The notes beneath the pieces were generated by a model. That model was not told the origin of the DNA. It did not search any database and saw only the letters and a list, made by a program, of their open reading frames with translations. From Microbacterium yannicii PS01 (GTDB taxonomy: Bacteria; Actinomycetota; Actinomycetes; Actinomycetales; Microbacteriaceae), in assembly GCF_000304335.1 (NCBI RefSeq), contig NZ_CAJF01000014.1:1-64000 (forward strand): a stretch of 64,000 nucleotides of DNA, read 5' to 3'. Position numbers and translations under genes: made by a program. Of this stretch, positions 29,844-37,525 are shown piece by piece. Within the stretch, counting starts at the first letter, position 1. Each line of letters opens with the position of its first letter.

Positions 29844-31064
29844 ATGGTCGACTCCAGGCGCGCCGCGATGCCCGGCGCATCTCCCGCTCTCGTGGCCGGA
29901 GTGAGAGCGGCGCTCGCGGTGCTGAGCCTCGCCCTCGCCGGCGTGCTCGGCCTCCTCGCAGCGGGATCGGTGCGCATGGCGCGCCGAGTGGTCACCCCGG
30001 CGCGGCGCGTGCCCGACACGCGCATCCTCTCGCTCGACACGGCGGCGCAGACGATCACGCTCGCGCGCACCCCCGACACCGAGCTGCCCGGGCGGTACGG
30101 GCTCTTCACGAGCGGGACCGCCGACTACATCAAGCTCGGCTCGGTGCTCTCGGAGGACGAGGTCAGTGTCAAGCGCAAGCTGCTGACGCACGTCGGGTCC
30201 GATGCCCGGCTCGCACCGGAGGCGGCGTTCAGCGGCTGGTACTACGACACACCTGAACAGCTGCATCTGCCGTACACTCCCGAGCTGATCGGCTCGACGG
30301 TAGGACCGTGCCCGGCGTGGCTGTTTCCCGCCGGCGACGGCGACACGTGGGTGGTCCAGGTTCACGGACGGGGAACGACGCGCGCCGAGTGCCTGCGGGC
30401 GGTCCCGGTGTTCCACGGACTCGGCATCACCACCCTCGTGGTCTCGTATCGCAACGACGGCGAGGCTCCCCGCAGCCGGAGCGGCGCCTACACCCTGGGT
30501 GCGACCGAATGGCGGGATGTCGACGCGGCGGTCGGCTTCGCCCGCCGGCGCGGCGCACGACGCGTGATCGTCATGGGATGGTCGATGGGCGGCGCGATCG
30601 CGCTGCAGCTCTCGCTCAACTCCGCCCACGGCGATTCGATCGCCGGCCTGATCCTGGAGTCGCCCGTCGTGGACTGGCGGATCGTCCTGGACTATCAGGC
30701 TCGTGCCATGCGCGTCCCGCCGGCAGTGAGCGGACTCGCGATCGAGGCGCTGAAGACCGAGTGGGCCTCACCCCTGACGCGGTCCGGGGGAGCGATCCCG
30801 TTCGACCGCCTCGACGTCGTGGCGCGCGCGGCCGAGCTGCGGCATCCGGTCCTCATCCTCCACAGCGACGACGACGGCTTCGTGCCCTCGGACGCCTCGC
30901 ACGACCTCGCCGTGGCACGACCGGACCTCGTCGACCTGAACGTCTTCGAAGTGGCGCGTCACACCAAGCTCTGGAACTACGACCAGGGCCGCTGGAGCGA
31001 CAGCATCCGCTCCTGGCTGGCCGCTCAGGGCCTTGTCGAGCCTGCGGCGAGCACCGACCGCTGA
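29844..31064 (+). CDS. Alpha/beta hydrolase, membrane-anchored
   Basis: A 406-residue alpha/beta hydrolase with one N-terminal hydrophobic segment (about 19-44) that likely anchors it. The nucleophile elbow is GWSMGG, the acid is in HSDDDGFVP and the histidine is in VARHTKLWN. The oxyanion region is VVQVHGRGTTRAE. Substrate unknown. The stop lies 6 bases from the converging sufE gene. Confidence 0.85.
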   Translation: MVDSRRAAMPGASPALVAGVRAALAVLSLALAGVLGLLAAGSVRMARRVVTPARRVPDTRILSLDTAAQTITLARTPDTELPGRYGLFTSGTADYIKLGSVLSEDEVSVKRKLLTHVGSDARLAPEAAFSGWYYDTPEQLHLPYTPELIGSTVGPCPAWLFPAGDGDTWVVQVHGRGTTRAECLRAVPVFHGLGITTLVVSYRNDGEAPRSRSGAYTLGATEWRDVDAAVGFARRRGARRVIVMGWSMGGAIALQLSLNSAHGDSIAGLILESPVVDWRIVLDYQARAMRVPPAVSGLAIEALKTEWASPLTRSGGAIPFDRLDVVARAAELRHPVLILHSDDDGFVPSDASHDLAVARPDLVDLNVFEVARHTKLWNYDQGRWSDSIRSWLAAQGLVEPAASTDR

Positions 31065-31070
31065 CGAGCC

Positions 31071-31526
31071 TCAGCCGGCGCTCGTCGCGCTTGCGCGCTT
31101 GGCGCTCACCTGCCGCTTGGCGCGGAGCAGCATGCCGGTCATGCCTGAGATGCGCAGGGGCGACACCACGCGCGTCAGGCCGATGCTCTGCGGGAAGTCG
31201 GACGGGATGGAGAGCACCTCGTCGGCGCTGAGGCCGGTGATGCCCTGCGCGAGGATGCTCGCGAATCCCCGTGTCGTGGGCGCCTCGGGCGGCGCCGTGG
31301 CGTGCATCGCCACCGTGTCGTCGGGGTCGACATCGATCACGATGAAGACGGGGGACTGGCACTCCGCCACCCGCTCGTACAGCTCGGGGTGGTCCTCGTA
31401 CTCGGCCGGCACCGGCGGCAGCTCCTGCGAGAACTCCAGCAGCAGCTGCAGGCGATCGGACTCGGGGAGCGCGAGGAACTCGTCGCGGATCTCGGCGAGG
31501 CTTTCAGGCAGATCGGCGTCGGTCAT
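31071..31526 (-). CDS. sufE: SufE family protein
   Basis: A 151-residue SufE-type sulfur acceptor with the active-site cysteine in RVAECQSPVF. SufE normally takes persulfide sulfur from SufS. It sits 3 bases after a two-domain sulfurtransferase in the same operon, so it may instead exchange sulfur with that enzyme. The last 25 residues are a basic tail not typical of the core fold. Confidence 0.92.
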   Translation of the reverse strand: MTDADLPESLAEIRDEFLALPESDRLQLLLEFSQELPPVPAEYEDHPELYERVAECQSPVFIVIDVDPDDTVAMHATAPPEAPTTRGFASILAQGITGLSADEVLSIPSDFPQSIGLTRVVSPLRISGMTGMLLRAKRQVSAKRASATSAG

Positions 31527-31529
31527 CGC

Positions 31530-32438
31530 TCACCGCCCCTGCTGCACGGAGCCGGGCTCGGAGCCGGCCACGATCGGCACGCGCACGGCACTGCCCCACT
31601 CCGTCCACGAGCCGTCGTAGTTGCGCACGTCGCCGAAACCGAGCAGGTGCCGGAGCACGAACCAGGTGTGACTGGACCGCTCGCCGATGCGGCAGTACGC
31701 GACGATCGAGTCGTCGTCGCGCAGTCCGATCTCGTCGCGGTAGATGGCGTCCAGCTCGGCGCGCGTCTTGAAGCCGCCGTCCGCGCCGACCGCGCGCGCC
31801 CAGGGCACGCTCTGCGCGGTGGGGATGTGGCCGGCGCGCAAGGCGCTCTCCTCCGGATACGCGGGCGCCGTCGTGCGGGACCCGTCGTACTCCTCGGGCG
31901 AGCGCACGTCGATGAGCGGTCCGGCGCCGAGGTGAGCGAGCACGTCTTTCTTGTAGGCGCGCAGCGCCGAGTCGTCCCGCTCCACCACGGGATAGTCGGT
32001 CGGCACGGGCGAGGACGCGTCGGTGGTGAGCGGGCGCCCCTCCGCGATCCACTTGTCGCGCCCGCCGTCGAGCAGCCGAACGTCCTCGTGCCCGAACAGC
32101 GAGAAGACCCACAGCGCGTAGGCCGCCCACCAGTTGCTCTTGTCTCCGTAGAGCACGACGGTGTCGTCTCGGGAGATGCCCTTGGCGCTGAGGAGCTTCG
32201 CGAATCCCTCGCCATCGACGTAGTCGCGCACCACCGGATCGTTGAGCTCGGTGTGCCAGTCGACCTTGACGGCGCCGGGGATGTGGCCGGTCTCGTACAG
32301 GAGGACGTCCTCGTCCGACTCCACGACGACCAGGCCCGGCCGGCCCAGCCGGCTCTCCAGCCATTCACCGGTCACGAGCCGCCCGGGCTCGGCGTACTCG
32401 GCGAACTTCTCGGACGACGTGTCGGTCTCGACGGACAT
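31530..32438 (-). CDS. sseA: Thiosulfate/3-mercaptopyruvate sulfurtransferase (rhodanese)
   Basis: A 302-residue tandem rhodanese. The inactive N-terminal domain covers about 15-150 and the catalytic domain 165-290, with the active cysteine in [14 protein letters not shown]. It transfers sulfane sulfur from thiosulfate or 3-mercaptopyruvate to an acceptor. The start at [11 protein letters not shown] has GAGGAGC upstream. It is followed by sufE in the same operon, and this pairing is common in actinobacteria. It is divergent from zapE. Confidence 0.92.
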   Translation of the reverse strand: MSVETDTSSEKFAEYAEPGRLVTGEWLESRLGRPGLVVVESDEDVLLYETGHIPGAVKVDWHTELNDPVVRDYVDGEGFAKLLSAKGISRDDTVVLYGDKSNWWAAYALWVFSLFGHEDVRLLDGGRDKWIAEGRPLTTDASSPVPTDYPVVERDDSALRAYKKDVLAHLGAGPLIDVRSPEEYDGSRTTAPAYPEESALRAGHIPTAQSVPWARAVGADGGFKTRAELDAIYRDEIGLRDDDSIVAYCRIGERSSHTWFVLRHLLGFGDVRNYDGSWTEWGSAVRVPIVAGSEPGSVQQGR

Positions 32439-32560
32439 GATTGCTCCTCGGGTCGGGGGCGTTGGGCGACGACTAAGGTTGAACCGCCTCCTCCGACGAT
32501 AGATTCCCCGGCGAGGCCCCACGCACTTCCAGTAAGACTCCGTCACAGCCAGGATCCCTC

Positions 32561-33592
32561 ATGACCGCCTCCGCCACCGGCACCGGTGTCATTCAGCTCG
32601 CCGATCGCACGCCGCAGCTCGCCGGCGCCGATATGGTCGCCGCCCTGGTTCCGCCGCCGCAGTTCGCCGACGCCACGTTCGAGACCTACCGGGCCGATTC
32701 CTCGTACCCCTCGCAGCAGGAGGCGAAGGATCTCCTCTCGGTCTTCGCCGGCGCGGTCGCTCCCGCCAAGGGGGGCGGATTGTTCCGGCGCGCGAAGCGA
32801 CCCGAGGTGAAGCCGGGCGTCTACCTCGACGGCGGGTTCGGTGTGGGAAAGACGCACCTCCTGGCCGCGGTCTACCACGCGATGCCCGCCCGCCGGAAGT
32901 ACTTCGGCTCGTTCATCGAGTACACCGCCCTCGTCGGTGCGATCGGCTACCAGAACACCGTGGCGCTCTTCCGCGGGTCCGATCTCCTGTGCATCGACGA
33001 GTTCGAGCTCGACGACCCGGGCGACACGATGGTGATGACGCGCCTGCTGGGCGAGCTCGTCGCGTCGGGCACCCGCCTGGCCGCGACATCCAACACTCCT
33101 CCCAACGCCCTCGGCGAGGGCCGGTTCGCCGCCCAGGACTTCCTGCGCGAGATCCACGCCATGGCCTCCAGCTTCCAGACCATCCGGATCGACGGGACCG
33201 ACTACCGCCACCGCGCGGTCGACGGTCACGCCGCCGTCCTCGAGGCCTCGGCGTATCAGGCGGCGATCACGGATGCCGCGGCGCGCGGCCTCGCGTCCGA
33301 CGACAGGTTCGCCGATCTCGTCGCACATCTGGCGCGCGTGCACCCCTCCCGGTACATCAAGCTGATCGAGGGCCTCTCCGTGGTCGGCCTCCGAGAAGTC
33401 GAGCCGTTCACCGACCAGTCGGCCGCGCTCCGCTTCGTCGCGTTCATCGATCGCGTGTACGACGCCGAGCTGCCGATCCGGGCGACGGGGACCTCGCTGG
33501 ACCTGGTTTTCCCCGACGAGATGCTCACCGGCGGCTACCGCAAGAAGTACCTGCGGGCCATCTCACGGCTGGTCGCCTCTACTCTCGCGTGA
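32561..33592 (+). CDS. zapE: AFG1-type ATPase / cell division protein ZapE
   Basis: A 343-residue AAA+ ATPase of the AFG1/ZapE family. Walker A is GGFGVGKTHL near residues 91-100 and Walker B is LLCIDEFEL near 145. The sensor segment is AATSNTPPN. E. coli ZapE acts on the Z-ring, and the mitochondrial homologue supports protein quality control. The actinobacterial role is not proven. It is divergent from the sulfurtransferase gene. Confidence 0.9.
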   Translation: MTASATGTGVIQLADRTPQLAGADMVAALVPPPQFADATFETYRADSSYPSQQEAKDLLSVFAGAVAPAKGGGLFRRAKRPEVKPGVYLDGGFGVGKTHLLAAVYHAMPARRKYFGSFIEYTALVGAIGYQNTVALFRGSDLLCIDEFELDDPGDTMVMTRLLGELVASGTRLAATSNTPPNALGEGRFAAQDFLREIHAMASSFQTIRIDGTDYRHRAVDGHAAVLEASAYQAAITDAAARGLASDDRFADLVAHLARVHPSRYIKLIEGLSVVGLREVEPFTDQSAALRFVAFIDRVYDAELPIRATGTSLDLVFPDEMLTGGYRKKYLRAISRLVASTLA

Positions 33593-33642
33593 CGCGACGC
33601 GCCGTCGTCCCTTCGTGATTCGCGGGACGCTCTCGTCGCCGC

Positions 33643-33689
33643 GAAACACGATGTTTACGTGAATCGCCCTCGTGTAACGCGCGGGAAAC
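33643..33689 (+). promoter_or_regulatory. GlnR-type boxes upstream of amt
   Basis: GTAAC at 33674-33678, six bases, then GAAAC at 33685-33689 match the actinobacterial GlnR box (GTnAC-N6-GAAAC) exactly. A second pair in the opposite order, GAAAC at 33643-33647, six bases, and TTTAC at 33654-33658, lies 15 bases upstream. These sites lie 90-136 bases before the amt start, where nitrogen control of ammonium uptake is expected. Confidence 0.65.
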
Positions 33690-33778
33690 ACGGGGTGGAC
33701 CGCTGCCGAAACCGTGAATCGCAACACTGAGGGAACCCGACGCTACACCTGCGTCCCTGCAGAGAGGTTCACTTCGAG

Positions 33779-35050
33779 ATGGATCAAGGAAACACCGCAT
33801 TCATCCTGATATGCGCAGCGCTCGTGCTGTTGATGACGCCAGGACTCGCGTTCTTCTACGGCGGACTCGTGAAGGCGAAGAGCGTCATCAGCATGATGAT
33901 GCTGAGCTTCGGCGCTCTCGGACTCATCGGCGTGCTGTGGGTGCTCTACGGCTACGCGATCGCCTTCCCCGCCACGGAGGAGGGCACCATCCAGGCGCCC
34001 TGGACGATCGACTGGAACGAGCTCGGACTGACGAGCCTTCTCGAAGCCGGTGACGGCGCCTACCCGCCGCTGGCATTCGTCGCCTTCCAGGCCACCTTCG
34101 CGATCCTCACCGTCGCGCTGGTCTCGGGCGCCATCGCCGACCGCGCCAAGTTCGGCTCCTGGATGATCTTCGCGCTCCTGTGGGCGACCATCGTCTACTT
34201 CCCGGTCGCGAGCTGGGTCTTCAACTTCGGCCTCGCCGAGGACGGCAGCTTCGCCTACGGCGGCTGGATCACGATGGGCCTGCAGGAGTGGTTCGGTGCC
34301 GGCGCGATCGACTTCGCCGGTGGCACCGCGGTCCACATCAACGCCGGTGCCGCAGCCCTCGCCCTCGCGCTGGTCCTGGGCAAGCGCCTGGGCTTCCAGA
34401 AGGGCGTCCACGTCCCGCACAACCCGCCGTTCGTGCTCCTCGGCGCCGGACTGCTGTGGTTCGGCTGGTTCGGCTTCAACGCCGGCTCGGAGCTCGCCGC
34501 CGACGGCGTCGCGGCCCTGGCATTCGTCAACACCATCGCCGCGCCCGCCGCAGCGCTGCTCGCCTGGCTCGTCGTCGAGAAGTTCAAGGACGGCAAGCCG
34601 ACCTCGGTGGGCGCCGCTTCCGGTGCCGTCGCGGGCCTGGTCGCGATCACCCCGGCCTGTGCATCGGTGACGCCGTTCTGGGCGATCGTGCTCGGACTCA
34701 TCGCCGGAGCCGTCTGCGCCCTCGCGATCGAGCTCAAGTACAAGTGGGGCTTCGACGATTCGCTCGACGTGGTGGGCATCCACCTGGTCGGCGGCCTCAT
34801 CGGCACCCTGTTCATCGGGTTCTTCGCGACCGACGTGGGCCTGTTCATGGGCGGCGGCGGCACGCAGCTGCTCGTTCAGGCGATCGCCGCCTTCGCGGTG
34901 CTGATCTACTCCTTCGTGCTCGCCTACGTCATCGGCTTCGCGATCGAGAAGACGATCGGGTTCCGCGTCAAGAACGAGGACGAGGTCGCCGGCATCGACA
35001 CGGTCGTCCACGGCGAGGAGGGCTACGTACTCGAGGGCTCGCGCGGCTGA
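33779..35050 (+). CDS. amt: Ammonium transporter
   Basis: A 423-residue Amt/MEP/Rh channel with 11 expected membrane segments. The N-terminus reads NTAFILICAALVLLMTPGLAFFYGGLV, typical of Amt, and the signature region FAGGTAVHINAGAAALALAL is present. The C-terminal cytoplasmic tail is acidic. No glnK/PII gene follows, unlike the common amt-glnK arrangement. GlnR-like boxes lie upstream and a 14-bp hairpin terminator follows. Confidence 0.96.
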   Translation: MDQGNTAFILICAALVLLMTPGLAFFYGGLVKAKSVISMMMLSFGALGLIGVLWVLYGYAIAFPATEEGTIQAPWTIDWNELGLTSLLEAGDGAYPPLAFVAFQATFAILTVALVSGAIADRAKFGSWMIFALLWATIVYFPVASWVFNFGLAEDGSFAYGGWITMGLQEWFGAGAIDFAGGTAVHINAGAAALALALVLGKRLGFQKGVHVPHNPPFVLLGAGLLWFGWFGFNAGSELAADGVAALAFVNTIAAPAAALLAWLVVEKFKDGKPTSVGAASGAVAGLVAITPACASVTPFWAIVLGLIAGAVCALAIELKYKWGFDDSLDVVGIHLVGGLIGTLFIGFFATDVGLFMGGGGTQLLVQAIAAFAVLIYSFVLAYVIGFAIEKTIGFRVKNEDEVAGIDTVVHGEEGYVLEGSRG

Positions 35051-35068
35051 GCCGACCACGCACAACGC

Positions 35069-35100
35069 CAGGGGCGCCGCGGGCTACCGCGGCGCCCCTG
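35069..35100 (+). terminator. Hairpin terminator after amt
   Basis: 14-bp perfect arms at 35069-35082 and 35087-35100 with a GCTA loop, directly after the amt stop. The -10 of the next gene (TATCGT, 35106-35111) follows 6 bases after it. Confidence 0.75.
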
Positions 35101-35117
35101 CGCGCTATCGTGCCCCT

Positions 35118-35657
35118 ATGACCCCGCGTTCCGGCATCCTGCACCGTCTCGCGCGCTTGTTCGTGAAGCCCGCCGGCGACGACCGCGTCCCCGTCGCGTC
35201 ACGCGCCGTCGTGGACGTCGACACCTCCGCCGCCCGCACCGGCCGCACCGCGACGGTCGAGATCGCACCCCCGCCGCGCCGAGCACTGCACATCGAATAC
35301 GCTCCCGATCGCGACGGTGCTCCCGACGGGGGCGAGATCGTCTGGACATGGGTGCCCTACGACGAGGCCGACGGCCGAGGCAAGGACCGACCGGTCCTCG
35401 TCATCGCGCGGCAGGATGCGGATCGCGTCTACGCGGTGCGGCTGACCAGCAAGGCGCACGACGGAGACCGCGACTACCTCGCGATCGGCGCGGGGGAGTG
35501 GGACGCCCGGGGCCGGCCCTCCTGGGTCGACGTCGAGCAGGTGTACAGCGTCCACCGGGACGGCATGCGGCGCGAGGCATCCGCTCTGCCGCGCGATCGC
35601 TTCGCTCGCGTCGCCGCGGCGCTGCACAGCCGCTACGGCTGGTCGGCCGGGCGGTGA
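35118..35657 (+). CDS. PemK/MazF-fold protein, solitary
   Basis: A 179-residue protein. The C-terminal 110 residues have the PemK/MazF fold: GEIVWTWVPYDEADGRGKDRPVLVIAR, then VYAVRLTSKAHDG and WVDVEQVYSV. The first 60 residues are a basic, low-complexity extension not found in small MazF toxins. No antitoxin gene is adjacent. It may be a housekeeping relative rather than an active toxin. Likely leaderless (TATCGT, 6 bases, ATG). Followed by a strong hairpin and the tRNA cluster. Confidence 0.8.
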   Translation: MTPRSGILHRLARLFVKPAGDDRVPVASRAVVDVDTSAARTGRTATVEIAPPPRRALHIEYAPDRDGAPDGGEIVWTWVPYDEADGRGKDRPVLVIARQDADRVYAVRLTSKAHDGDRDYLAIGAGEWDARGRPSWVDVEQVYSVHRDGMRREASALPRDRFARVAAALHSRYGWSAGR

Positions 35658-35668
35658 GTCCGAGCAGA

Positions 35669-35695
35669 ACGGCCCGATCGAATCGATCGGGCCGT
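35669..35695. terminator. Hairpin terminator between PemK-like gene and tRNA-Val
   Basis: 12-bp perfect arms at 35669-35680 and 35684-35695 with a 3-base loop. It lies between the plus-strand PemK-like gene and the minus-strand tRNA-Val, so it can stop both. Confidence 0.75.
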
Positions 35696-35703
35696 GGAGG
35701 TGG

Positions 35704-35776
35704 TGGGCGATACCAGACTCGAACTGATGACCTCTTCCGTGTGAAGGAAGCGCGCTACCAACTGCGCCAATCGCCC
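35704..35776 (-). tRNA. tRNA-Val (anticodon CAC)
   Basis: 73 bases with a perfect 7-bp acceptor stem (GGGCGAT/ATCGCCC), D arm, a CTTCC/GGAAG anticodon stem with loop TTCACAC, and a TTCGA T-loop. CCA is not encoded. It reads GUG codons. It is the only tRNA of the cluster on the minus strand. Confidence 0.95.
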
Positions 35777-35864
35777 GTCTCCCGAGGGGGACGAGTAACG
35801 ATCCTACCGGATGCGCGCGGGCGTCTCGAACCGGCTGGGAAGACACGCGCGACGTGCGCCCGGT

Positions 35865-35893
35865 TTGGCAGTGCGCGATTCGTGGGCTAAAGT
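35865..35893 (+). promoter_or_regulatory. Promoter of the plus-strand tRNA cluster
   Basis: TTGGCA at 35865-35870 and TAAAGT at 35888-35893 with a 17-base spacer, 36 bases before tRNA-Gly. It probably drives tRNA-Gly, tRNA-Cys and tRNA-Val as one transcript ending at the terminator at 36234. Confidence 0.65.
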
Positions 35894-35929
35894 TTTCCAA
35901 GTGCCCGGGTGCGAATCCGGACACGAAAT

Positions 35930-36002
35930 GCGGATGTAGCGCAGTTGGTAGCGCATCACCTTGCCAAGGTGAGGGTCGCGAGTTCGAGTCTCGTCATCCG
36001 CT
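35930..36002 (+). tRNA. tRNA-Gly (anticodon GCC)
   Basis: 73 bases, acceptor stem GCGGATG/CATCCGC, anticodon stem TCACC/GGTGA with loop TTGCCAA, T-loop TTCGAGT. No encoded CCA. Confidence 0.96.
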
Positions 36003-36056
36003 CGAGTGCAGGGGTCTCCTTCGGGAGATCACAGCACGTGGGGTCAATCCACACGC

Positions 36057-36127
36057 GGTGGCGTGGCCGAGCGGCTAGGCACCGGCCTGCAAAGCCGTTT
36101 ACACGGGTTCGAATCCCGTCGCCACCT
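36057..36127 (+). tRNA. tRNA-Cys (anticodon GCA)
   Basis: 71 bases, acceptor stem GGTGGCG/CGCCACC, anticodon loop CTGCAAA, T-loop TTCGAAT. No encoded CCA. Confidence 0.95.
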
Positions 36128-36155
36128 CGCCTGCACAACTGAATAGCCCGAACGG

Positions 36156-36230
36156 GCGCGATTGGCGCAGCGGTAGCGCGCTTCCCTGACACGGAAGAGG
36201 TCACTGGTTCGATCCCAGTATCGCGCACCA
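36156..36230 (+). tRNA. tRNA-Val (anticodon GAC)
   Basis: 75 bases including an encoded CCA, acceptor stem GCGCGAT/ATCGCGC, anticodon loop CTGACAC. It is the only one of the four with a genomic CCA. A terminator follows 4 bases later. Confidence 0.95.
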
Positions 36231-36233
36231 CCC

Positions 36234-36264
36234 GAACCCCCGCCCCGGCGGGGGTTCTTCTTTT
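36234..36264 (+). terminator. Intrinsic terminator of the tRNA cluster
   Basis: 10-bp G/C-rich arms at 36234-36243 and 36248-36257, followed by TTCTTTT. This is a classical intrinsic terminator. Confidence 0.85.
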
Positions 36265-36311
36265 CCCCGCACGGCGGCACCACCCGGTCCAACACTCGTG
36301 ACACTTGCCAT

Positions 36312-36332
36312 ATCTATCGCGAAACGATAGAT
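36312..36332. promoter_or_regulatory. Inverted repeat upstream of the DUF2975/HTH operon, probable operator
   Basis: Perfect 8-base arms ATCTATCG (36312-36319) and CGATAGAT (36325-36332) separated by 5 bases, 31 bases before the DUF2975 start. It is AT-rich against a GC-rich background and well placed for autoregulation by the HTH protein two genes downstream. Confidence 0.55.
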
Positions 36333-36362
36333 TTCGGTTGTTCCGCGAGAAGGGTGAGGCAA

Positions 36363-36848
36363 ATGGGTCAGGCAACGATTCTGGCGCTCCGTGTCGTGAT
36401 CGCGCTGGCGCTGGTCGGGTCGCTGGTGGTGCAGGTCTTCATCGTTCCGGCCATCTGGCTGGACCTGGAAGGCGAGCTGCTGTGGGCGCGCATCGTCTTC
36501 GTCACCCTGATCGTGCTGGGGGTGGTGACGATGCAGATCTTCGCGGTCTGCGTCTGGCAGCTCCTGACCAAGGTGCGAAAAGGCTCTGTCTTCTCCGAAT
36601 CCTCCTTCCGCTATGTCGACGTCATCGTCTGGACCATCGCGGCGGCGGCGGCGCTGGCGCTCCTGATGGCTGTTCTCCTCGCCTCCGGCACGACGGCGCC
36701 GGGCATCGTCGGACTGGTGTGCGGGGCATCGCTGGTGCTGGGCGGGATGGCGCTGCTGGTCGTCGTGATGAAGACGCTGCTCAAGCAGGCCATCGAGCGC
36801 GAGGCGGAAGCCCGCGCCCTGCGTGCCGAGCTGAATGAGATGGTCTGA
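36363..36848 (+). CDS. DUF2975 membrane protein
   Basis: A 161-residue protein with four membrane segments at about residues 7-29, 41-63, 85-107 and 115-138, matching DUF2975 (B. subtilis YoaS-like). Function unknown. It lies directly before a small Cro/C1-type regulator whose start touches its stop. This two-gene pairing is common in bacteria and suggests that the regulator controls the pair. Confidence 0.8.
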   Translation: MGQATILALRVVIALALVGSLVVQVFIVPAIWLDLEGELLWARIVFVTLIVLGVVTMQIFAVCVWQLLTKVRKGSVFSESSFRYVDVIVWTIAAAAALALLMAVLLASGTTAPGIVGLVCGASLVLGGMALLVVVMKTLLKQAIEREAEARALRAELNEMV

Positions 36849-37133
36849 ATGCCCATCGTCGTCGATATCGATGTGATGCTCGCGCGGCGCAAGATGGCCG
36901 TCGGCACGCTGGCCGACCGGATCGGCATCACGCCCGCCAACCTTGCCGCCCTCAAGAACGGTCGTGCCCGCGGCGTCCGGTTCGCCACGCTCGAGGCCCT
37001 CTGCGAGGCTCTCGAATGCCAGCCGGGTGATCTCCTCCGCTGGGAGTCGTCGCCGGCACCGGAGAGCGGCGCTGTTCCTCCGGCCGATTCCGACGTGGCC
37101 GGCGTGGCCGGCCGCGCCGATCAGCGCTTCTGA
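36849..37133 (+). CDS. Cro/C1-type helix-turn-helix regulator (YozG-like)
   Basis: A 94-residue XRE-type regulator with a helix-turn-helix at residues 19-45 (GTLADRIGITPANLAALKNG) and the family-typical FATLEALCEALECQPGDLLRW. The last 25 residues are a variable tail. It is co-transcribed with the DUF2975 gene, and the inverted repeat at 36312-36332 is its likely target. The 3' end overlaps the converging KTSC gene by 13 bases. Confidence 0.88.
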   Translation: MPIVVDIDVMLARRKMAVGTLADRIGITPANLAALKNGRARGVRFATLEALCEALECQPGDLLRWESSPAPESGAVPPADSDVAGVAGRADQRF

Positions 37134-37333
37134 CGCGTGGGATACACGTCGCGGACGTGCGCGGCGAAGAATCGGCCCGCGCTCGGCGCCTCGAGCATCG
37201 CGCGATGCACAGACGGAGGCACGGCGAAGTACTCGTAGACGTCGCCCGACGTGAACTCGAGCTCCAGAATCGCCGTGGCTGCGTCGTAACCCGCCGACGC
37301 GATGACCGTCGACTCCACCTGCTGGCGCCTCAC
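37121..37333 (-). CDS. KTSC domain protein
   Basis: A 70-residue KTSC-domain protein with STVIASAGYD at the N-terminus and VYEYFAVPPSVHRAMLEAPSAGRFF. These small domains occur alone or fused to nucleic-acid enzymes, and their function is not established. The GTG start was chosen because no ATG lies near the domain start. It is divergent from the thrS leader, so the 55 bases between them must hold both promoters. Confidence 0.8.
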   Translation of the reverse strand: MRRQQVESTVIASAGYDAATAILELEFTSGDVYEYFAVPPSVHRAMLEAPSAGRFFAAHVRDVYPTRQKR

Positions 37334-37375
37334 GCCTCCGAGGCTACGCCTCCGGGCCGGCGGTGAGGGCAGGGC

Positions 37376-37381
37376 TACACT
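37376..37381 (+). promoter_or_regulatory. -10 element of the thrS leader transcript
   Basis: TACACT lies 7 bases before the ATG of the 22-codon leader peptide, predicting a leaderless message that starts at that ATG. No good -35 box is seen. Confidence 0.5.
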
Positions 37382-37388
37382 CGAGGGC

Positions 37389-37457
37389 ATGGAACTCTCC
37401 CGGTCGATCGCCGCTGCCTCGCGGGCGACGACCGGTACGCGAACGCTCGGCGCCTGA
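37389..37457 (+). CDS. Threonine-rich leader peptide upstream of thrS
   Basis: A 22-codon open frame (ATG to TGA) ending 68 bases before the thrS start. The second half reads RATTGTRTLGA, with four threonine codons (ACG, ACC, ACG, ACG) in six. A -10 box 7 bases upstream suggests leaderless translation. Clustered codons for the amino acid charged by the downstream enzyme are the hallmark of ribosome-mediated attenuation. No strong terminator hairpin was seen between it and thrS, so control may act on thrS translation. This is an inference from position and codon content. Confidence 0.55.
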   Translation: MELSRSIAAASRATTGTRTLGA

Positions 37458-37525
37458 GCGGGCGGGGCGCGGTGCGCGTCCGAAGCTGAGTAGCCTTGAT
37501 CCGAGCCATCTCCAGGAGAGTTTCC

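Noticed and set aside
35000..35117. Antitoxin gene for the PemK-like protein
   Set aside because: Only a terminator and a -10 box are found between amt and the gene; no frame with an antitoxin-like helix-turn-helix.
35704..36230. Integrated element at the tRNA cluster
   Set aside because: No integrase, no repeated tRNA 3' end and no change in composition. Flanking genes are ordinary.
37458..37525. T-box riboswitch before thrS
   Set aside because: Too short (68 bases) for a T-box, with no T-box sequence or terminator/antiterminator pair. The Thr-rich peptide is a better explanation.
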